Under the pieces are notes generated by a model, which was given only the letters and a program-made list of their open reading frames with translations, had not been told where the DNA came from and searched no databases. A stretch of 64,000 bases of DNA from Corynebacterium hansenii (GTDB lineage: Bacteria; Actinomycetota; Actinomycetes; Mycobacteriales; Mycobacteriaceae), in the NCBI RefSeq assembly GCF_030408795.1, contig NZ_CP047211.1, positions 310,001 to 374,000 of the forward strand. Reading direction: 5' to 3'. Positions 15,513 to 24,072 of this stretch are shown in pieces. Within the stretch, counting starts at the first letter, position 1, and each line of letters starts with the position of its first letter. The translations under genes and the position numbers were made by a program.

Positions 15513-16826
15513 ATGAACGGCCATAACGAGGCGCACGCCGGGCATCGCCCCGAGCGGGTCGCGGTCATCTCCATGCACACCTCGCCGCTGGAGCAGCCGG
15601 GCACCGGCGACGCCGGCGGCATGAACGTCTACGTGCTGCGCACCTGCCGGGAGCTCGCCTCGCGCGGCGTCGCGGTCGACGTCTTCACCCGCGCCACGCG
15701 CCCCAGCCAGGGCGAAATCGTGGAGGTCGCGCCGAACCTGCGCGTCATCAACGTCGTCGCCGGCCCGTACGAGGGCCTGTCCAAGTCGGAGCTGCCGACG
15801 CAGCTGGCCGCGTTCACCGGCGGGGTGATCGCCTTCGCCCGCTGCCACGGCCTGCGCTACTGCGTCGTCCATTCCCATTACTGGCTGTCGGGCCAGGTCG
15901 GGTGGCTGCTGCGGGATCTGTGGCGCGTGCCTCTGGTGCACACCGCGCACACCCTGGCGGCGGTGAAGAACCTCCACCTCGCCGAGGGCGATTCCCCCGA
16001 GCCGGAGTCCCGCCGCATCTGCGAGCAGCAGATCGCGGACAACGCCGACGTCATGGTGGTCAACACCGACGAGGAGAAGGACAATCTCACCCGGCATTAC
16101 GACGCCGACGCCTCCCGCATCGAGGTCATCCCGCCGGGCGTGGACGTGCACCGCTACAGCCCCGGCAGCGACCGCGCGACCGAGCGCTGCCGCCGCGAGC
16201 TGGGCATTCCGCTGCAGGCGAAGGTGGTGCTCTTCGTCGGCAGGCTGCAGAGGCTCAAGGGCCCCCAGGTGCTGCTGCGCGCCGTCGCGGAACTGGTGTC
16301 GCGCCGGCCGCGCCGCAACCTCAAGGTCATCATCTGCGGAGGCCCGTCGGGCACGGGCCTGGACCGCCCCGACGAATTCCTCGAGCTCGCCGACGAACTT
16401 GAGCTCGGCGACGTCGTCCGCTTCCTGCTGCCGCGGCCGCCCGAGGAACTGGTCAGCCTGTACCGCGCGGCGGACGTCGTCGCGGTGCCCAGCTACAACG
16501 AGTCCTTCGGCCTGGTGGCCATGGAGGCGCAGGCGACGGGCACCCCGGTCGTCGCCGCACGTGTGGGCGGCCTGCCCATCGCGGTCTCGGACGGGGAGAC
16601 CGGCGTCCTCGTGGACGGCCACGGCCCCGAGCGCTGGGCCGATGCGCTGGAGGAACTGCTCGACGACGATGACCGCCGCATCGCCATGGCGTCGGCCGCG
16701 CCCGCCCATGCGGCGTGCTTCGCGTGGGAACGGACCGTCGACAAGCTGCTTTCCGTTTACGATCGGGCCTTGTCCGGGCTCGACGACGACGATTGCGGCC
16801 CGCGCGAAGCCGAAGGGAGCCGATGA
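15513..16826 (+). CDS. mshA: D-inositol-3-phosphate glycosyltransferase MshA
   Basis: Transfers GlcNAc from UDP-GlcNAc to 1L-myo-inositol-1-phosphate, the first step of mycothiol synthesis. The 437-residue GT-B (GT4) enzyme has the N-terminal acceptor loop [25 protein letters not shown], the segment [13 protein letters not shown], the interdomain [14 protein letters not shown], and the donor-site motif [27 protein letters not shown]. These match MshA, including the characteristic [11 protein letters not shown] loop. The ATG at 15513 lies 6 nt after CATTGT, a weak leaderless-type arrangement. It is followed after one base by a YbjN-like gene, then gpmA, as in mycobacteria (Rv0486-Rv0489). Confidence 0.95.
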   Translation: MNGHNEAHAGHRPERVAVISMHTSPLEQPGTGDAGGMNVYVLRTCRELASRGVAVDVFTRATRPSQGEIVEVAPNLRVINVVAGPYEGLSKSELPTQLAAFTGGVIAFARCHGLRYCVVHSHYWLSGQVGWLLRDLWRVPLVHTAHTLAAVKNLHLAEGDSPEPESRRICEQQIADNADVMVVNTDEEKDNLTRHYDADASRIEVIPPGVDVHRYSPGSDRATERCRRELGIPLQAKVVLFVGRLQRLKGPQVLLRAVAELVSRRPRRNLKVIICGGPSGTGLDRPDEFLELADELELGDVVRFLLPRPPEELVSLYRAADVVAVPSYNESFGLVAMEAQATGTPVVAARVGGLPIAVSDGETGVLVDGHGPERWADALEELLDDDDRRIAMASAAPAHAACFAWERTVDKLLSVYDRALSGLDDDDCGPREAEGSR

Positions 16827-16827
16827 A

Positions 16828-17367
16828 ATGGACGATGCCGGGCAGAATGGGCCGACGACCGGAGGAAACGGGGCGGAGGCGGCCGCGCCGGGCGGGGGAC
16901 TGGCGGCGCTGACTGCCCAGCTCGACCGCATGGGCGTCGAGCACAAGACCGCCGAGGGGTCGGCGATCGTGGTGCTGCCGGGCACCCGCAAGCTCAAGAC
17001 GGTGTGCCTGCTCACGCCCGCGCCGGACTCCCTGCGCATCGAGGCGTTCGTGTGCCGCAACCCCGAGGAGAACCACGCCGGCGTCCACGAATGGCTGCTG
17101 CAGCGCAATCGCCGCCTGTTCGGCATCGCGTACACGGTCGACGCCCAGGGCGACATTTATCTGGTGGGGCAGCTTCCCCCCTCGCTTGCCGACGACGACC
17201 TCGACCGCGTGCTCGGCCAGGTGCTCGAGGCGTCCGACGGGGACTTCAACAAGATCCTCGAACGCGGCTTCTCCACGTCGATCAAGCGGGAATGGGAATG
17301 GCGCGTCGACCGCGGCGAGTCGCTGGCCAATCTGGAGCAATTCCGCCACCTGACCGGCGGGTCCTGA
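16828..17367 (+). CDS. YbjN domain-containing protein
   Basis: A 179-residue cytoplasmic protein with a flexible Gly/Ala-rich N-terminus (1-25) and a YbjN-like core (~30-175) recognised from [47 protein letters not shown] and [26 protein letters not shown]. YbjN-fold proteins resemble type III secretion chaperones; a biochemical role is not established. It corresponds by position to Rv0487. The ATG at 16828 follows mshA's stop by one base, and GAAGGGAG is its ribosome site, so it is cotranscribed with mshA. A strong terminator follows. Confidence 0.8.
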   Translation: MDDAGQNGPTTGGNGAEAAAPGGGLAALTAQLDRMGVEHKTAEGSAIVVLPGTRKLKTVCLLTPAPDSLRIEAFVCRNPEENHAGVHEWLLQRNRRLFGIAYTVDAQGDIYLVGQLPPSLADDDLDRVLGQVLEASDGDFNKILERGFSTSIKREWEWRVDRGESLANLEQFRHLTGGS

Positions 17368-17397
17368 GCGGCCGCCCCGCCCCGCGCCCGCGGCGTC

Positions 17398-17445
17398 GGC
17401 GGGCGTTCCCGCAAAGGGGGGAGCACGAGCGCCCGCCCTTTTTTT
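17398..17445 (+). terminator. Terminator after the mshA operon
   Basis: GGCGGGCG (17398-17405) pairs with CGCCCGCC (17430-17437) and is followed by C and seven T (17439-17445). It separates the mshA/ybjN-like unit from gpmA. Confidence 0.7.
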
Positions 17446-17462
17446 CGGGCATGATCGATGGC

Positions 17463-18209
17463 ATGAGCAACGGAAAACTTGTCCTCGTCCGCCATGGCCA
17501 GAGTGAGTGGAACGCGTCGAACCAGTTCACCGGCTGGTATGACGTCGCCCTGACCGACAAGGGCCGCGCGGAAGCCGTTCGCGCGGGCGAGATGATGGTC
17601 GAGGCCGGCCTGGAGCCGACCATCCTGTACACGTCGCTGCTGCGCCGCGCCATCAACACCGCCCACATTGCCCTCGACGTGGCGGACCGCCTGTGGATCC
17701 CGGTCGTGCGCGACTGGCGCCTCAACGAGCGCCACTACGGCGCCCTGCAGGGCCTGAACAAGGCCGAGACCAAGGAGAAGTACGGTGACGAGCAGTTCAT
17801 GACGTGGCGCCGCTCCTACGACACCCCGCCGCCGGAGCTCGCCGACGATTCGCCGTACTCGCAGGCCAACGACCCGCGCTACGCGCACGTGGAGAACCCG
17901 CCGAAGACGGAGTGCCTCAAGGACGTCCGCGAGCGCATGATCCCGTACTTCGAGGCCGAGATCCTGCCGCGCCTGAAGAACGGCGAGACCGTCATGCTCG
18001 CCGCGCACGGCAACACCCTGCGCGCCATGCTCATGTACCTGGACGGCATCACCCCGGAGGACATCGCCGAGGTCAACGTCCCGACCGGCATCCCGCTGGT
18101 CTACGAGATCGACGCCGACGGCAAGGTCCTGAACCCGGGCGGCACCTACTTGGACCCGGAGGCCGCCGCGGCCGGCGCCGCCGCCGTGGCCAACCAGGGC
18201 AACAAGTAA
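17463..18209 (+). CDS. gpmA: 2,3-bisphosphoglycerate-dependent phosphoglycerate mutase
   Basis: Interconverts 3- and 2-phosphoglycerate in glycolysis and gluconeogenesis. The 248-residue protein starts with [24 protein letters not shown], containing the phosphorylated His of the RHG motif, and has [15 protein letters not shown] and the second catalytic His in [17 protein letters not shown]. These define the dPGM family. The C-terminal ~20 residues are Ala/Gly rich. The ATG at 17463 comes 7 nt after CATGAT and has no good ribosome site, so its mRNA may be leaderless. A hairpin terminator follows at 18318. Three near-identical copies of a 16-bp unit directly follow the stop codon. Confidence 0.96.
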   Translation: MSNGKLVLVRHGQSEWNASNQFTGWYDVALTDKGRAEAVRAGEMMVEAGLEPTILYTSLLRRAINTAHIALDVADRLWIPVVRDWRLNERHYGALQGLNKAETKEKYGDEQFMTWRRSYDTPPPELADDSPYSQANDPRYAHVENPPKTECLKDVRERMIPYFEAEILPRLKNGETVMLAAHGNTLRAMLMYLDGITPEDIAEVNVPTGIPLVYEIDADGKVLNPGGTYLDPEAAAAGAAAVANQGNK

Positions 18210-18259
18210 AACCGGGCGCCGAGTAAAACCGGGCGCCGATTAAAACCAGGGCAACGAGC
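18203..18259 (+). repeat. Tandem duplication spanning the gpmA stop
   Basis: The unit TAAAACCGGGCGCCGA occurs at 18207 and 18223, and a third TAAAACC begins at 18240 but then changes to AGGGCAACGAG. That ending repeats the last gpmA codons (CAGGGCAACAAG). The array looks like slippage copies of the gene's 3' end. Confidence 0.6.
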
Positions 18260-18317
18260 AGCGAATAGACGGCTGCGAGAGGAACGTGCTTTCCGGGCGC
18301 ACGCCCCGGGAGGCCCC

Positions 18318-18351
18318 GGGCCGCGTCCGCTTCGGCGGGCGCGGCCCTTTT
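18318..18351 (+). terminator. gpmA terminator
   Basis: A 13-bp stem (18318-18330 with 18335-18347, one G-T pair) closes a TTCG tetraloop and is followed by four T. This is a textbook intrinsic terminator between gpmA and senX3. Confidence 0.8.
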
Positions 18352-18481
18352 CCGTGCCGGGGGAACGGCTTCGACCGGCGTCCCGGCGGGACCGGCGGGG
18401 CCGGCACGGCTCCGGGCCGGACGCGGGGCGGGGCTCGCGAAGGGGTGCCGGGGTCGGTCGGCGGGCTCGGCCGAGGGGCGA

Positions 18482-18494
18482 TAGGGTTGGTGCC
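18482..18494 (+). promoter_or_regulatory. Leaderless-type promoter of senX3
   Basis: TAGGGT (18482-18487) is followed by 7 nt and GTG 18495. No ribosome site lies before this GTG, which fits a leaderless transcript. Confidence 0.45.
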
Positions 18495-19643
18495 GTGACA
18501 TCTACCATCCTCGCGGCTCTAGTGGGCGCGGCCGTCATGGCCGCGGTACTCATCGGCGGTGGTGCCGTGGCAGGTGTGGTCAAGTCGGTGTCCCGCAAGC
18601 GTTCCGGGGCGGAGGAGCGCGTCACCACCATCGCGCAGGTCCTGCACCTGGCCATCCAGGGCTCGCCCACCGGCGTGGTGGTCGTCGACATTTCGCGCGA
18701 CGTGCTGCTGTCCAACCCCCAGGCCCACCAGCTGGGCCTGATGCACGAGCGCGTGCTGCACGATCTCGGCTGGGAGGCCGCGCTCCGCGTGTTCGACACC
18801 CAGGAGGAGCAGGAGCTCAACCTGGTCATCCCCGCCCGCCGCGCCGGCGCGCCCGACAAGTCCGTCCGGTGTCTGGTCAGCCCCCTGACCATGTCCGACG
18901 ACAGGTTCGTGGTGCTCTACGCCACCGACGAGTCGGAGCTGGTCCGCATGGAGGCCGCGCGCCGCGACTTCGTGGCCAACGTGTCGCACGAGCTGAAGAC
19001 GCCCGTCGGCGCCATGAGCCTGCTGGTGGAGGCGCTGGCCGAGGCGAAGGGCGACCCGGAGGCGGTCGAGCATTTCAGCGAGAGCCTGACGCGCGAGGCC
19101 AAGCGGTTGTCGATGATGATCACCGAGCTGATCTCCCTGTCCAAGCTGCAGGGCGCCGAGGCGCTGCCGGACATGGAGCCGCTGCCGGTGGACGAGATCA
19201 TCGACGCGGCGGTGCGCCGGACCAAGATCCTGGCGGATCAGGCGGGCATCACCGTCGGCACCGACTGCGAGGACGGGCTGATGGTCATGGGCGACCGGTC
19301 GCTCCTGATCACCGCGGTGTCGAACCTGATCACCAACGCCGTGAATTACTCGCCCGAGCAGACGCCGGTGAGCGTGTCGGTGAAGCTGACCGACGGCGAC
19401 ACCGTCGCCATCCGCGTCACCGACCGTGGCATCGGCATTTCGCTGGCGGACCAGGAGCGCATCTTCGAGCGGTTCTTCCGCGTCGACAAGGCCCGCTCGC
19501 GGTCGACGGGGGGAACCGGGTTGGGGCTGGCGATCGTCAAACACGTCGTCGCGAACCACAAGGGTGCCATTAAGATCTGGAGCAGGCCCGGCACGGGGTC
19601 GACCTTCACACTCGAACTGCCGGCCCTGAAAAAGGAAGGATGA
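18495..19643 (+). CDS. senX3: Sensor histidine kinase SenX3
   Basis: Membrane histidine kinase of the phosphate-responsive SenX3-RegX3 system (PhoR type). The 382 residues contain one N-terminal membrane helix (residues ~4-28), a PAS-like domain (~46-145) and the dimerisation box ANVSHELKTPVGAM with phospho-acceptor His165. The ATPase domain follows with N-box NLITNAVNYS, G1 DRGIGIS, F-box ERFFRVD and G2 GTGLGLAIVKH. All catalytic boxes are intact. In mycobacteria the system reports phosphate limitation through the Pst/PhoU machinery, with PAS-mediated membrane sensing. The GTG start at 18495 opens the membrane helix directly. regX3 follows 7 bp later, so the pair is one operon. Confidence 0.95.
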   Translation: MTSTILAALVGAAVMAAVLIGGGAVAGVVKSVSRKRSGAEERVTTIAQVLHLAIQGSPTGVVVVDISRDVLLSNPQAHQLGLMHERVLHDLGWEAALRVFDTQEEQELNLVIPARRAGAPDKSVRCLVSPLTMSDDRFVVLYATDESELVRMEAARRDFVANVSHELKTPVGAMSLLVEALAEAKGDPEAVEHFSESLTREAKRLSMMITELISLSKLQGAEALPDMEPLPVDEIIDAAVRRTKILADQAGITVGTDCEDGLMVMGDRSLLITAVSNLITNAVNYSPEQTPVSVSVKLTDGDTVAIRVTDRGIGISLADQERIFERFFRVDKARSRSTGGTGLGLAIVKHVVANHKGAIKIWSRPGTGSTFTLELPALKKEG

Positions 19644-19650
19644 TCCACCC

Positions 19651-20343
19651 GTGACCTCCGTTCTGATCGTCGAAGACGAAGCCGCCCTCGCCGAACCCCT
19701 GGCGTTCCTGTTGAGGAAGGAGGGCTTCGAGGTCCGGCTCGCGGGCGACGGCCCGACGGCGCTGGCCGAGTTCGAGGCGAACCCCATCGACATCGTCCTC
19801 CTGGACCTCATGCTGCCCGGCATGAGCGGCACGGAGGTGTGCAAGAACATCCGCCTGCGCTCCAACGTCCCGGTGATCATGGTGACCGCGCGCGACAGCG
19901 AGATCGACAAGGTCGTGGGCCTGGAGATCGGCGCCGACGACTACGTGACCAAGCCCTACAGTTCCCGCGAGCTCATCGCCCGCATCCGCGCGGTGCTGCG
20001 CCGCGGCGGCGAGCCGGAGTTCGACGACGAGGAGCTGGAGGAGGACGTCCTGCGCGGCGGGCGCGTGGTCATGGACGTCGAGCGGCACGTCGTCACCGTC
20101 GACGAAGAGCCGGTGTCCATGCCGCTGAAGGAATTCGACCTGCTGGAGTACCTGCTGCGCAACAGCGGCCGGGTGCTCACCCGCGGCCAGCTCATCGACC
20201 GCGTGTGGGGCGCCGATTACGTCGGCGACACCAAGACCCTCGACGTGCACATCAAGCGCCTGCGCTCGAAGATCGAGGTCAACCCGTCGCGCCCCCGCCA
20301 TCTGGTCACGGTGCGCGGGCTGGGCTACAAGTTCGAGGAGTAG
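19651..20343 (+). CDS. regX3: OmpR-family response regulator RegX3
   Basis: Partner regulator of SenX3. The 230 residues form a receiver domain (1-~118) with acidic pocket VEDE, phospho-acceptor Asp52 in VLLDLMLPG, Thr79 and Lys101 in VTKPYSSREL, and a winged-helix DNA-binding domain (~130-228) with LKEFDLLEYLLRN and LDVHIKRLRSKIE. The start is GTG 19651, with AAGGAAGGA about 10 nt upstream, partly inside the senX3 stop region. In relatives it activates phosphate-starvation genes. The same operon order exists in mycobacteria. Short acidic insertion FDDEELEEDVL (~122-135) lies in the linker. Confidence 0.95.
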   Translation: MTSVLIVEDEAALAEPLAFLLRKEGFEVRLAGDGPTALAEFEANPIDIVLLDLMLPGMSGTEVCKNIRLRSNVPVIMVTARDSEIDKVVGLEIGADDYVTKPYSSRELIARIRAVLRRGGEPEFDDEELEEDVLRGGRVVMDVERHVVTVDEEPVSMPLKEFDLLEYLLRNSGRVLTRGQLIDRVWGADYVGDTKTLDVHIKRLRSKIEVNPSRPRHLVTVRGLGYKFEE

Positions 20344-20347
20344 GCCG

Positions 20348-20381
20348 GACCCCGCCCCCGGCGTCGTCGTGAAGCGGGGTC
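20348..20381. terminator. Hairpin between converging regX3 and the Cys-rich gene
   Basis: GACCCCGC (20348-20355) pairs with GCGGGGTC (20374-20381) over an 18-base loop. No T-run follows; a bidirectional stop is only likely from the convergent context. Confidence 0.4.
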
Positions 20382-21324
20382 AGACCTCGCCCGCGGCCAG
20401 CCCCTCGCGTGCCGCCCGCGTCGCGGGGTGGATGGCCAGCAGCGGATATCCGGAGGGGCCGAAGGCGCCCGCGAGCCCGGCGGATTCCCGGGCGCGGCAG
20501 TGGTCGGCGAGGATCTCGTAGCAGGCCTCGCCGATCAGCTCGACGAGCTCCGACCTGTGCGACTTCCAGATCGCGTCGGCGTGCCCGTGGGCGCCCGGGT
20601 CGCCGGTGCAGTACCAGTCGAAGTCCTCGCCGCCGTCGCCCCAGCCGCGGCGGTCGTATTCGGTGATGGTGGTGCGCAGGATCTCGTGGCCGTCGGGGCG
20701 GTCCTCGTAGGCCTCCAGGCGGCGGAGGGGGAGCTGCCAGCACACGTCCGGCTTGGCCTTCACGTGGTCGACGCCGTGGGCGGCGGCCCACTGGTGCAGG
20801 GCGCAGCCGGCGCCGCCGGGCCAGCCGGCGCGGTTGGCGAAGATGCAGGCGCCGTCGACGACGGGCGTCTTAAGCGCGGGCTCGGGGTTGCCCTCCTCGT
20901 CGTCAAGCTCGTCCCACTCCAGCCAGGGCTCCAGCGGCTCGCCCGTGCCGGAGTCGATTTCGCGGAACCAGGCGGTGACGGCCTTCGGCCGGTTCTGCCA
21001 CCATCCGCTTTCCGACGGCCCGTCCCCGGCGTCGGCCTCCATCGCCCGGACGGTTTTCGTGAGGCGGTCGCGGTCGTCCTCGTCGCAGAGGAACGCGCCG
21101 TGGCCGCAGCAGCCGACGTCCGGGTTTCCGGAGTCGATGCCGCGGCAGGCGTCGGTGCCGAACACGCACGAGTACGTGGACAGGAGCCACGTGAGATCGC
21201 AGGTGATCGTGTGGTCGGGGTCGTCCGGATCGGTGAATTCGAACCATTCGCGGGGGAAGTCGGGGGCGACCTCCGCCGGCGAAGGCGCGGTTCCGCGTCC
21301 GGCGCGGGGGTGGAGCTGATTCAC
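20380..21324 (-). CDS. Conserved cysteine-rich protein (Rv0495c-like)
   Basis: A 314-residue soluble protein of unknown function. Its N-terminal half carries a dense Cys cluster: [38 protein letters not shown]. More Cys follow at [23 protein letters not shown] and PDVCWQLPL. This spacing suggests binding of Zn or an iron-sulfur-type centre (inference). It also has several conserved Trp and acidic segments. No signal peptide or membrane helix is visible. It corresponds to Rv0495c by position between regX3 and ppx. GTG 21324 was chosen because TACCGT lies 8 nt upstream and only 34 bp separate it from ppx; the open frame upstream overlaps the ppx start. Confidence 0.75.
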   Translation of the reverse strand: MNQLHPRAGRGTAPSPAEVAPDFPREWFEFTDPDDPDHTITCDLTWLLSTYSCVFGTDACRGIDSGNPDVGCCGHGAFLCDEDDRDRLTKTVRAMEADAGDGPSESGWWQNRPKAVTAWFREIDSGTGEPLEPWLEWDELDDEEGNPEPALKTPVVDGACIFANRAGWPGGAGCALHQWAAAHGVDHVKAKPDVCWQLPLRRLEAYEDRPDGHEILRTTITEYDRRGWGDGGEDFDWYCTGDPGAHGHADAIWKSHRSELVELIGEACYEILADHCRARESAGLAGAFGPSGYPLLAIHPATRAAREGLAAGEV

Positions 21325-21358
21325 ACCGGAACACGGTAGACCGTCTACCCTGAGACAC
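21325..21358. promoter_or_regulatory. Back-to-back leaderless promoters with a 7-1-7 palindrome
   Basis: TACCCT (21346-21351) precedes the ppx GTG by 7 nt. On the minus strand TACCGT (21338-21333) precedes the Cys-rich gene's GTG by 8 nt. The two hexamers are only 7 bp apart and sit inside the palindrome GGTAGAC-C-GTCTACC (21335-21349). Part of the symmetry comes from the two -10 elements; it could also be an operator. Confidence 0.5.
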
Positions 21359-22297
21359 GTGCGATTAGGTGTATTGGACGTTGGCAGCAATACCGTTCAT
21401 TTGGTGATGGTCGATGCCCGCCGAGGCGGGCACCCCACGCCGATGAGCGATACCAAGTCGACGATGAAGCTGGTCGAGTACCTGGACGACGACAACGATC
21501 TGTCGAGGAAGGGCATCGACAAGCTCACGGGCTACGTCGCCGAGGCCAAGGGCCTCGTCGACCAGATGCGGTGCGAGGAAATGATCAGCTTCGCCACCTC
21601 GGCCGTCCGCGACGCCCGCAATTCCGACGAAGTCCTGGATCACGTGGAGAAGGAGACCGGCATCCGGCTGGAGATCCTCTCCGGCGAGGACGAGGCGCGA
21701 TTGACCTTCCTGGCGGTGCGCCGCTGGTACGGCTGGTCCGCCGGGCGCATCGTCAACCTCGACATCGGCGGCGGCTCGCTGGAGCTGACCTCCGGCACCG
21801 ACGAGGACCCGGATGCGGCGTACTCGCTGCTGCTGGGTGCGGGCCGGCTGACCCACGAATGGTTCGACACCGACCCGCCGGAGCGCAAGAAGATCGACCT
21901 GCTGCGCGATTACATCGACGCCGAGCTCGTCGAGCCGGCCCGACATCTGCGCACCCTGGGCGACCCGGACTTGGCCGTGGCGACGTCGAAGACGTTCCGC
22001 ACCCTGGCTCGCCTCACCGGTGCCGCGCCGAGTTCCGCCGGGCCGCGCGTCAAACGCACGCTCACCGCCCCCGGCCTGCGCCAACTGATCGCCTTCATCT
22101 CCCGCATGACCGCCGCCGACCGTGCCGAACTGGAGGGCGTGAGCTCGAATCGCTCGCACCAGATCGTCGCCGGTGCGCTCGTTGCCGAGGCAAGTATGCG
22201 AGCATTGGGGATTGAGCAGGTGGAGATTTGCCCGTGGGCGCTGCGAGAGGGCGTGATCCTGCGCCGACTCGACAGCAATCTGTACGGAAAGGGATGA
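21359..22297 (+). CDS. ppx: Ppx/GppA-family exopolyphosphatase
   Basis: A 312-residue member of the Ppx/GppA ASKHA family, which releases phosphate from polyphosphate ends or converts pppGpp to ppGpp. Family motifs are present: phosphate 1 loop [16 protein letters not shown] near the N-terminus, [35 protein letters not shown] and phosphate 2 loop [14 protein letters not shown]. It is the short, single-lobe type found in actinobacteria, as Rv0496. Its position beside senX3-regX3 fits a phosphate-stress role. The start is GTG 21359, at the predicted +1 of a TACCCT promoter. The next gene begins one base after its stop. Confidence 0.9.
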   Translation: MRLGVLDVGSNTVHLVMVDARRGGHPTPMSDTKSTMKLVEYLDDDNDLSRKGIDKLTGYVAEAKGLVDQMRCEEMISFATSAVRDARNSDEVLDHVEKETGIRLEILSGEDEARLTFLAVRRWYGWSAGRIVNLDIGGGSLELTSGTDEDPDAAYSLLLGAGRLTHEWFDTDPPERKKIDLLRDYIDAELVEPARHLRTLGDPDLAVATSKTFRTLARLTGAAPSSAGPRVKRTLTAPGLRQLIAFISRMTAADRAELEGVSSNRSHQIVAGALVAEASMRALGIEQVEICPWALREGVILRRLDSNLYGKG

Positions 22298-22298
22298 G

Positions 22299-23981
22299 AT
22301 GAGCGAGGAAAAGCTCACCGTTGCCGAGTTGCTGGCGCGCCGTGAAAAGGAACGGGGCGACTCCGCCGCGTCCGAGGATCGCCCGCGCCGCCGGCGCCGC
22401 AGCCTGGAGGAAGGCGGCGTCTCCGTCGCCGAACTGACGGGCGGGATCCCGCGCGTCAAGGCCGCCGGGCCGCGGCGCGGCGCCCATGCCGTGGTCGAGG
22501 ACGAGGATCGCGACGACCGGCACGCGGCCCGACCCGCCGAAGCGGCGGAGTCCGCCGAGGCCACCGAGGCCGCCGAGGTTTCGGCGACCGAGGAGGCTGC
22601 GGCCGCGGAGGAGCGCGTCGCCGAGCGGGCGCCGCAGCCCGTGGAAGAGCCCGCCGCCGAAGCGCCCGTCGCCGAGGAACCTGTTGCGGACGAACCCGCC
22701 GCCGAGGTCGCGGACGAGCCCGTGGCCGAGGAGCCCGAGTACGAGTACGTTCACGAGCCGGTTGCCGAGCGGGCCACCGAACGCGCTCCGGAGCCGCCGG
22801 CCGAGGAGCCGGTTGTCGAGGCCCCGGTTGATGAAGTGCCGGTTGATGAGGCGCCGGCCGAGGAGCCGGTCGCCGAGGTTCCCGCGGAGGAGCCGGTCGT
22901 CGCAAAGCCCGCCCCGGAACGCGTCGCCGAGCCCGAGCCCGCCGAGACCCGCGATCCGTTCGCGGTCCCGCAGGCCGTCCCCGTCGACCCGCGCCCGGTG
23001 ATGGCCAACGACGAGACCGGCGAGATCACCTTCACGTTCACCAAATTCCACGATGCCCGCACGGCCAGCCGGCCCGTCGCCGACATCGGCCCGGTGGCCC
23101 GCGAGGTTCTCCAGGGCTCGATGGCCTACGACGACCGTCCGACGAACATCCTCCCGGTGATCGACGACGGCGAGGGCTACCGCGACGACCGCGGGGACGA
23201 GCCGTCGCCGGCCTCCGCCAAGACGTCGGAGTTCACCCGGGTCGACGGCGAGTCCGACGATCGCGCCTTCGACGGTTCCGCCATCGCGGGCACCGGCGCC
23301 GCGGGCGGTGCCGCCGCCATGGCCGACCACGTCGACGACGTGCCCGCGGCCTACCGCGAACGCGAGCGGGAGCATGCGGAGCACCAGGTCGGGGCCGACG
23401 CCTTCGACGGCCCCGATCACGAGGACGCCGAGGCCACCCGCGCCTTCGACGGGTCGTCGCTGACCGACGAGCGCTACGACGACGCACGGTACGACGATGC
23501 GCCCTACGACGACGAGCGCTACGACGATCGCCATGACGATGCGCGCTACGACGACGAGCGATACGACGACCGCCGTGACGACGCCCGGTACGCGGACGAG
23601 GACTTCGGCGAGGACCGGCGCCGCGATGCCGCGGACTTCGACGGTGACCCGGCGACCGCCGAGGCTCCGGCCGTGCCGGAGTCGGGTGCGACGAAGAAGT
23701 CCCGCGACGACTACGCCGAGGACAACTCGCTGAGCATCGGCCTGCTGATCGCCCAGACCGTCGTCGGCCTGCTCATCGGCGGCCTCGTCTTCGCGCTCTT
23801 CACGTTCCTGTGGGTGAGCCTCCCGGTGCCGGTCGTCGCCGTCATCGCGGTGGTCTTCGCGCTGGGGCTCGTCGTCGCCGTCAACCTCGTCCGCCGCGAA
23901 CGAGACCGACTGACCCCGATCCTCGCAGGCATCGTCGGCCTGGTCGTTTCCTTCGCGCCGTACGTGATCACTTTGCTGTGA
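22299..23981 (+). CDS. Rv0497-like membrane protein with long repetitive acidic region
   Basis: A 560-residue protein. The N-terminus carries two short conserved motifs, LTVAELLARREKE (5-17) and GGVSVAELTGGIPRVKAAG (39-57), with an Arg stretch between them. Residues ~60-240 are a Glu/Pro/Ala region with EEPVAE-type repeats. Around 390-435 a Tyr-Asp-Asp repeat (YDDARYDD, YDDERYDD) repeats about nine times, encoded at ~23474-23593. The last ~90 residues hold three hydrophobic helices. It is likely a membrane-anchored protein with a long disordered cytoplasmic arm. Function unknown. It starts right after ppx (TGAGATG) and is probably cotranscribed. A terminator follows at 24019. Confidence 0.8.
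   Translation: MSEEKLTVAELLARREKERGDSAASEDRPRRRRRSLEEGGVSVAELTGGIPRVKAAGPRRGAHAVVEDEDRDDRHAARPAEAAESAEATEAAEVSATEEAAAAEERVAERAPQPVEEPAAEAPVAEEPVADEPAAEVADEPVAEEPEYEYVHEPVAERATERAPEPPAEEPVVEAPVDEVPVDEAPAEEPVAEVPAEEPVVAKPAPERVAEPEPAETRDPFAVPQAVPVDPRPVMANDETGEITFTFTKFHDARTASRPVADIGPVAREVLQGSMAYDDRPTNILPVIDDGEGYRDDRGDEPSPASAKTSEFTRVDGESDDRAFDGSAIAGTGAAGGAAAMADHVDDVPAAYREREREHAEHQVGADAFDGPDHEDAEATRAFDGSSLTDERYDDARYDDAPYDDERYDDRHDDARYDDERYDDRRDDARYADEDFGEDRRRDAADFDGDPATAEAPAVPESGATKKSRDDYAEDNSLSIGLLIAQTVVGLLIGGLVFALFTFLWVSLPVPVVAVIAVVFALGLVVAVNLVRRERDRLTPILAGIVGLVVSFAPYVITLL
23474..23593 (+). repeat. In-gene Tyr-Asp-Asp codon repeats
   Basis: Units of 12-15 bp based on CGCTACGACGAC or CGGTACGACGAT recur about nine times in frame, giving YDDxR and YDD motifs. 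The array lies inside the 560-codon gene and is a likely site of length variation between strains. Confidence 0.7.
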
Positions 23982-24018
23982 TCGCCCGCCGGGGGCGGCG
24001 TCGCCCCCGGTGCCCCGC

Positions 24019-24056
24019 AAGCGCCCCTCCCCGGTTAGCCAAGGAGGGGCGCTTTT
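24019..24056 (+). terminator. Terminator of the ppx operon
   Basis: AAGCGCCCCTCC (24019-24030) pairs perfectly with GGAGGGGCGCTT (24043-24054); the T residues continue to 24056. Strong intrinsic terminator directly before proC. Confidence 0.85.
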
Positions 24057-24072
24057 GGCACACTGGCCTCCC

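Noticed and set aside
17463..18209. Inactive enzyme, as for other homologues here
   Set aside because: GpmA was checked because several neighbours are inactive homologues; its RHG and second His motifs are intact.
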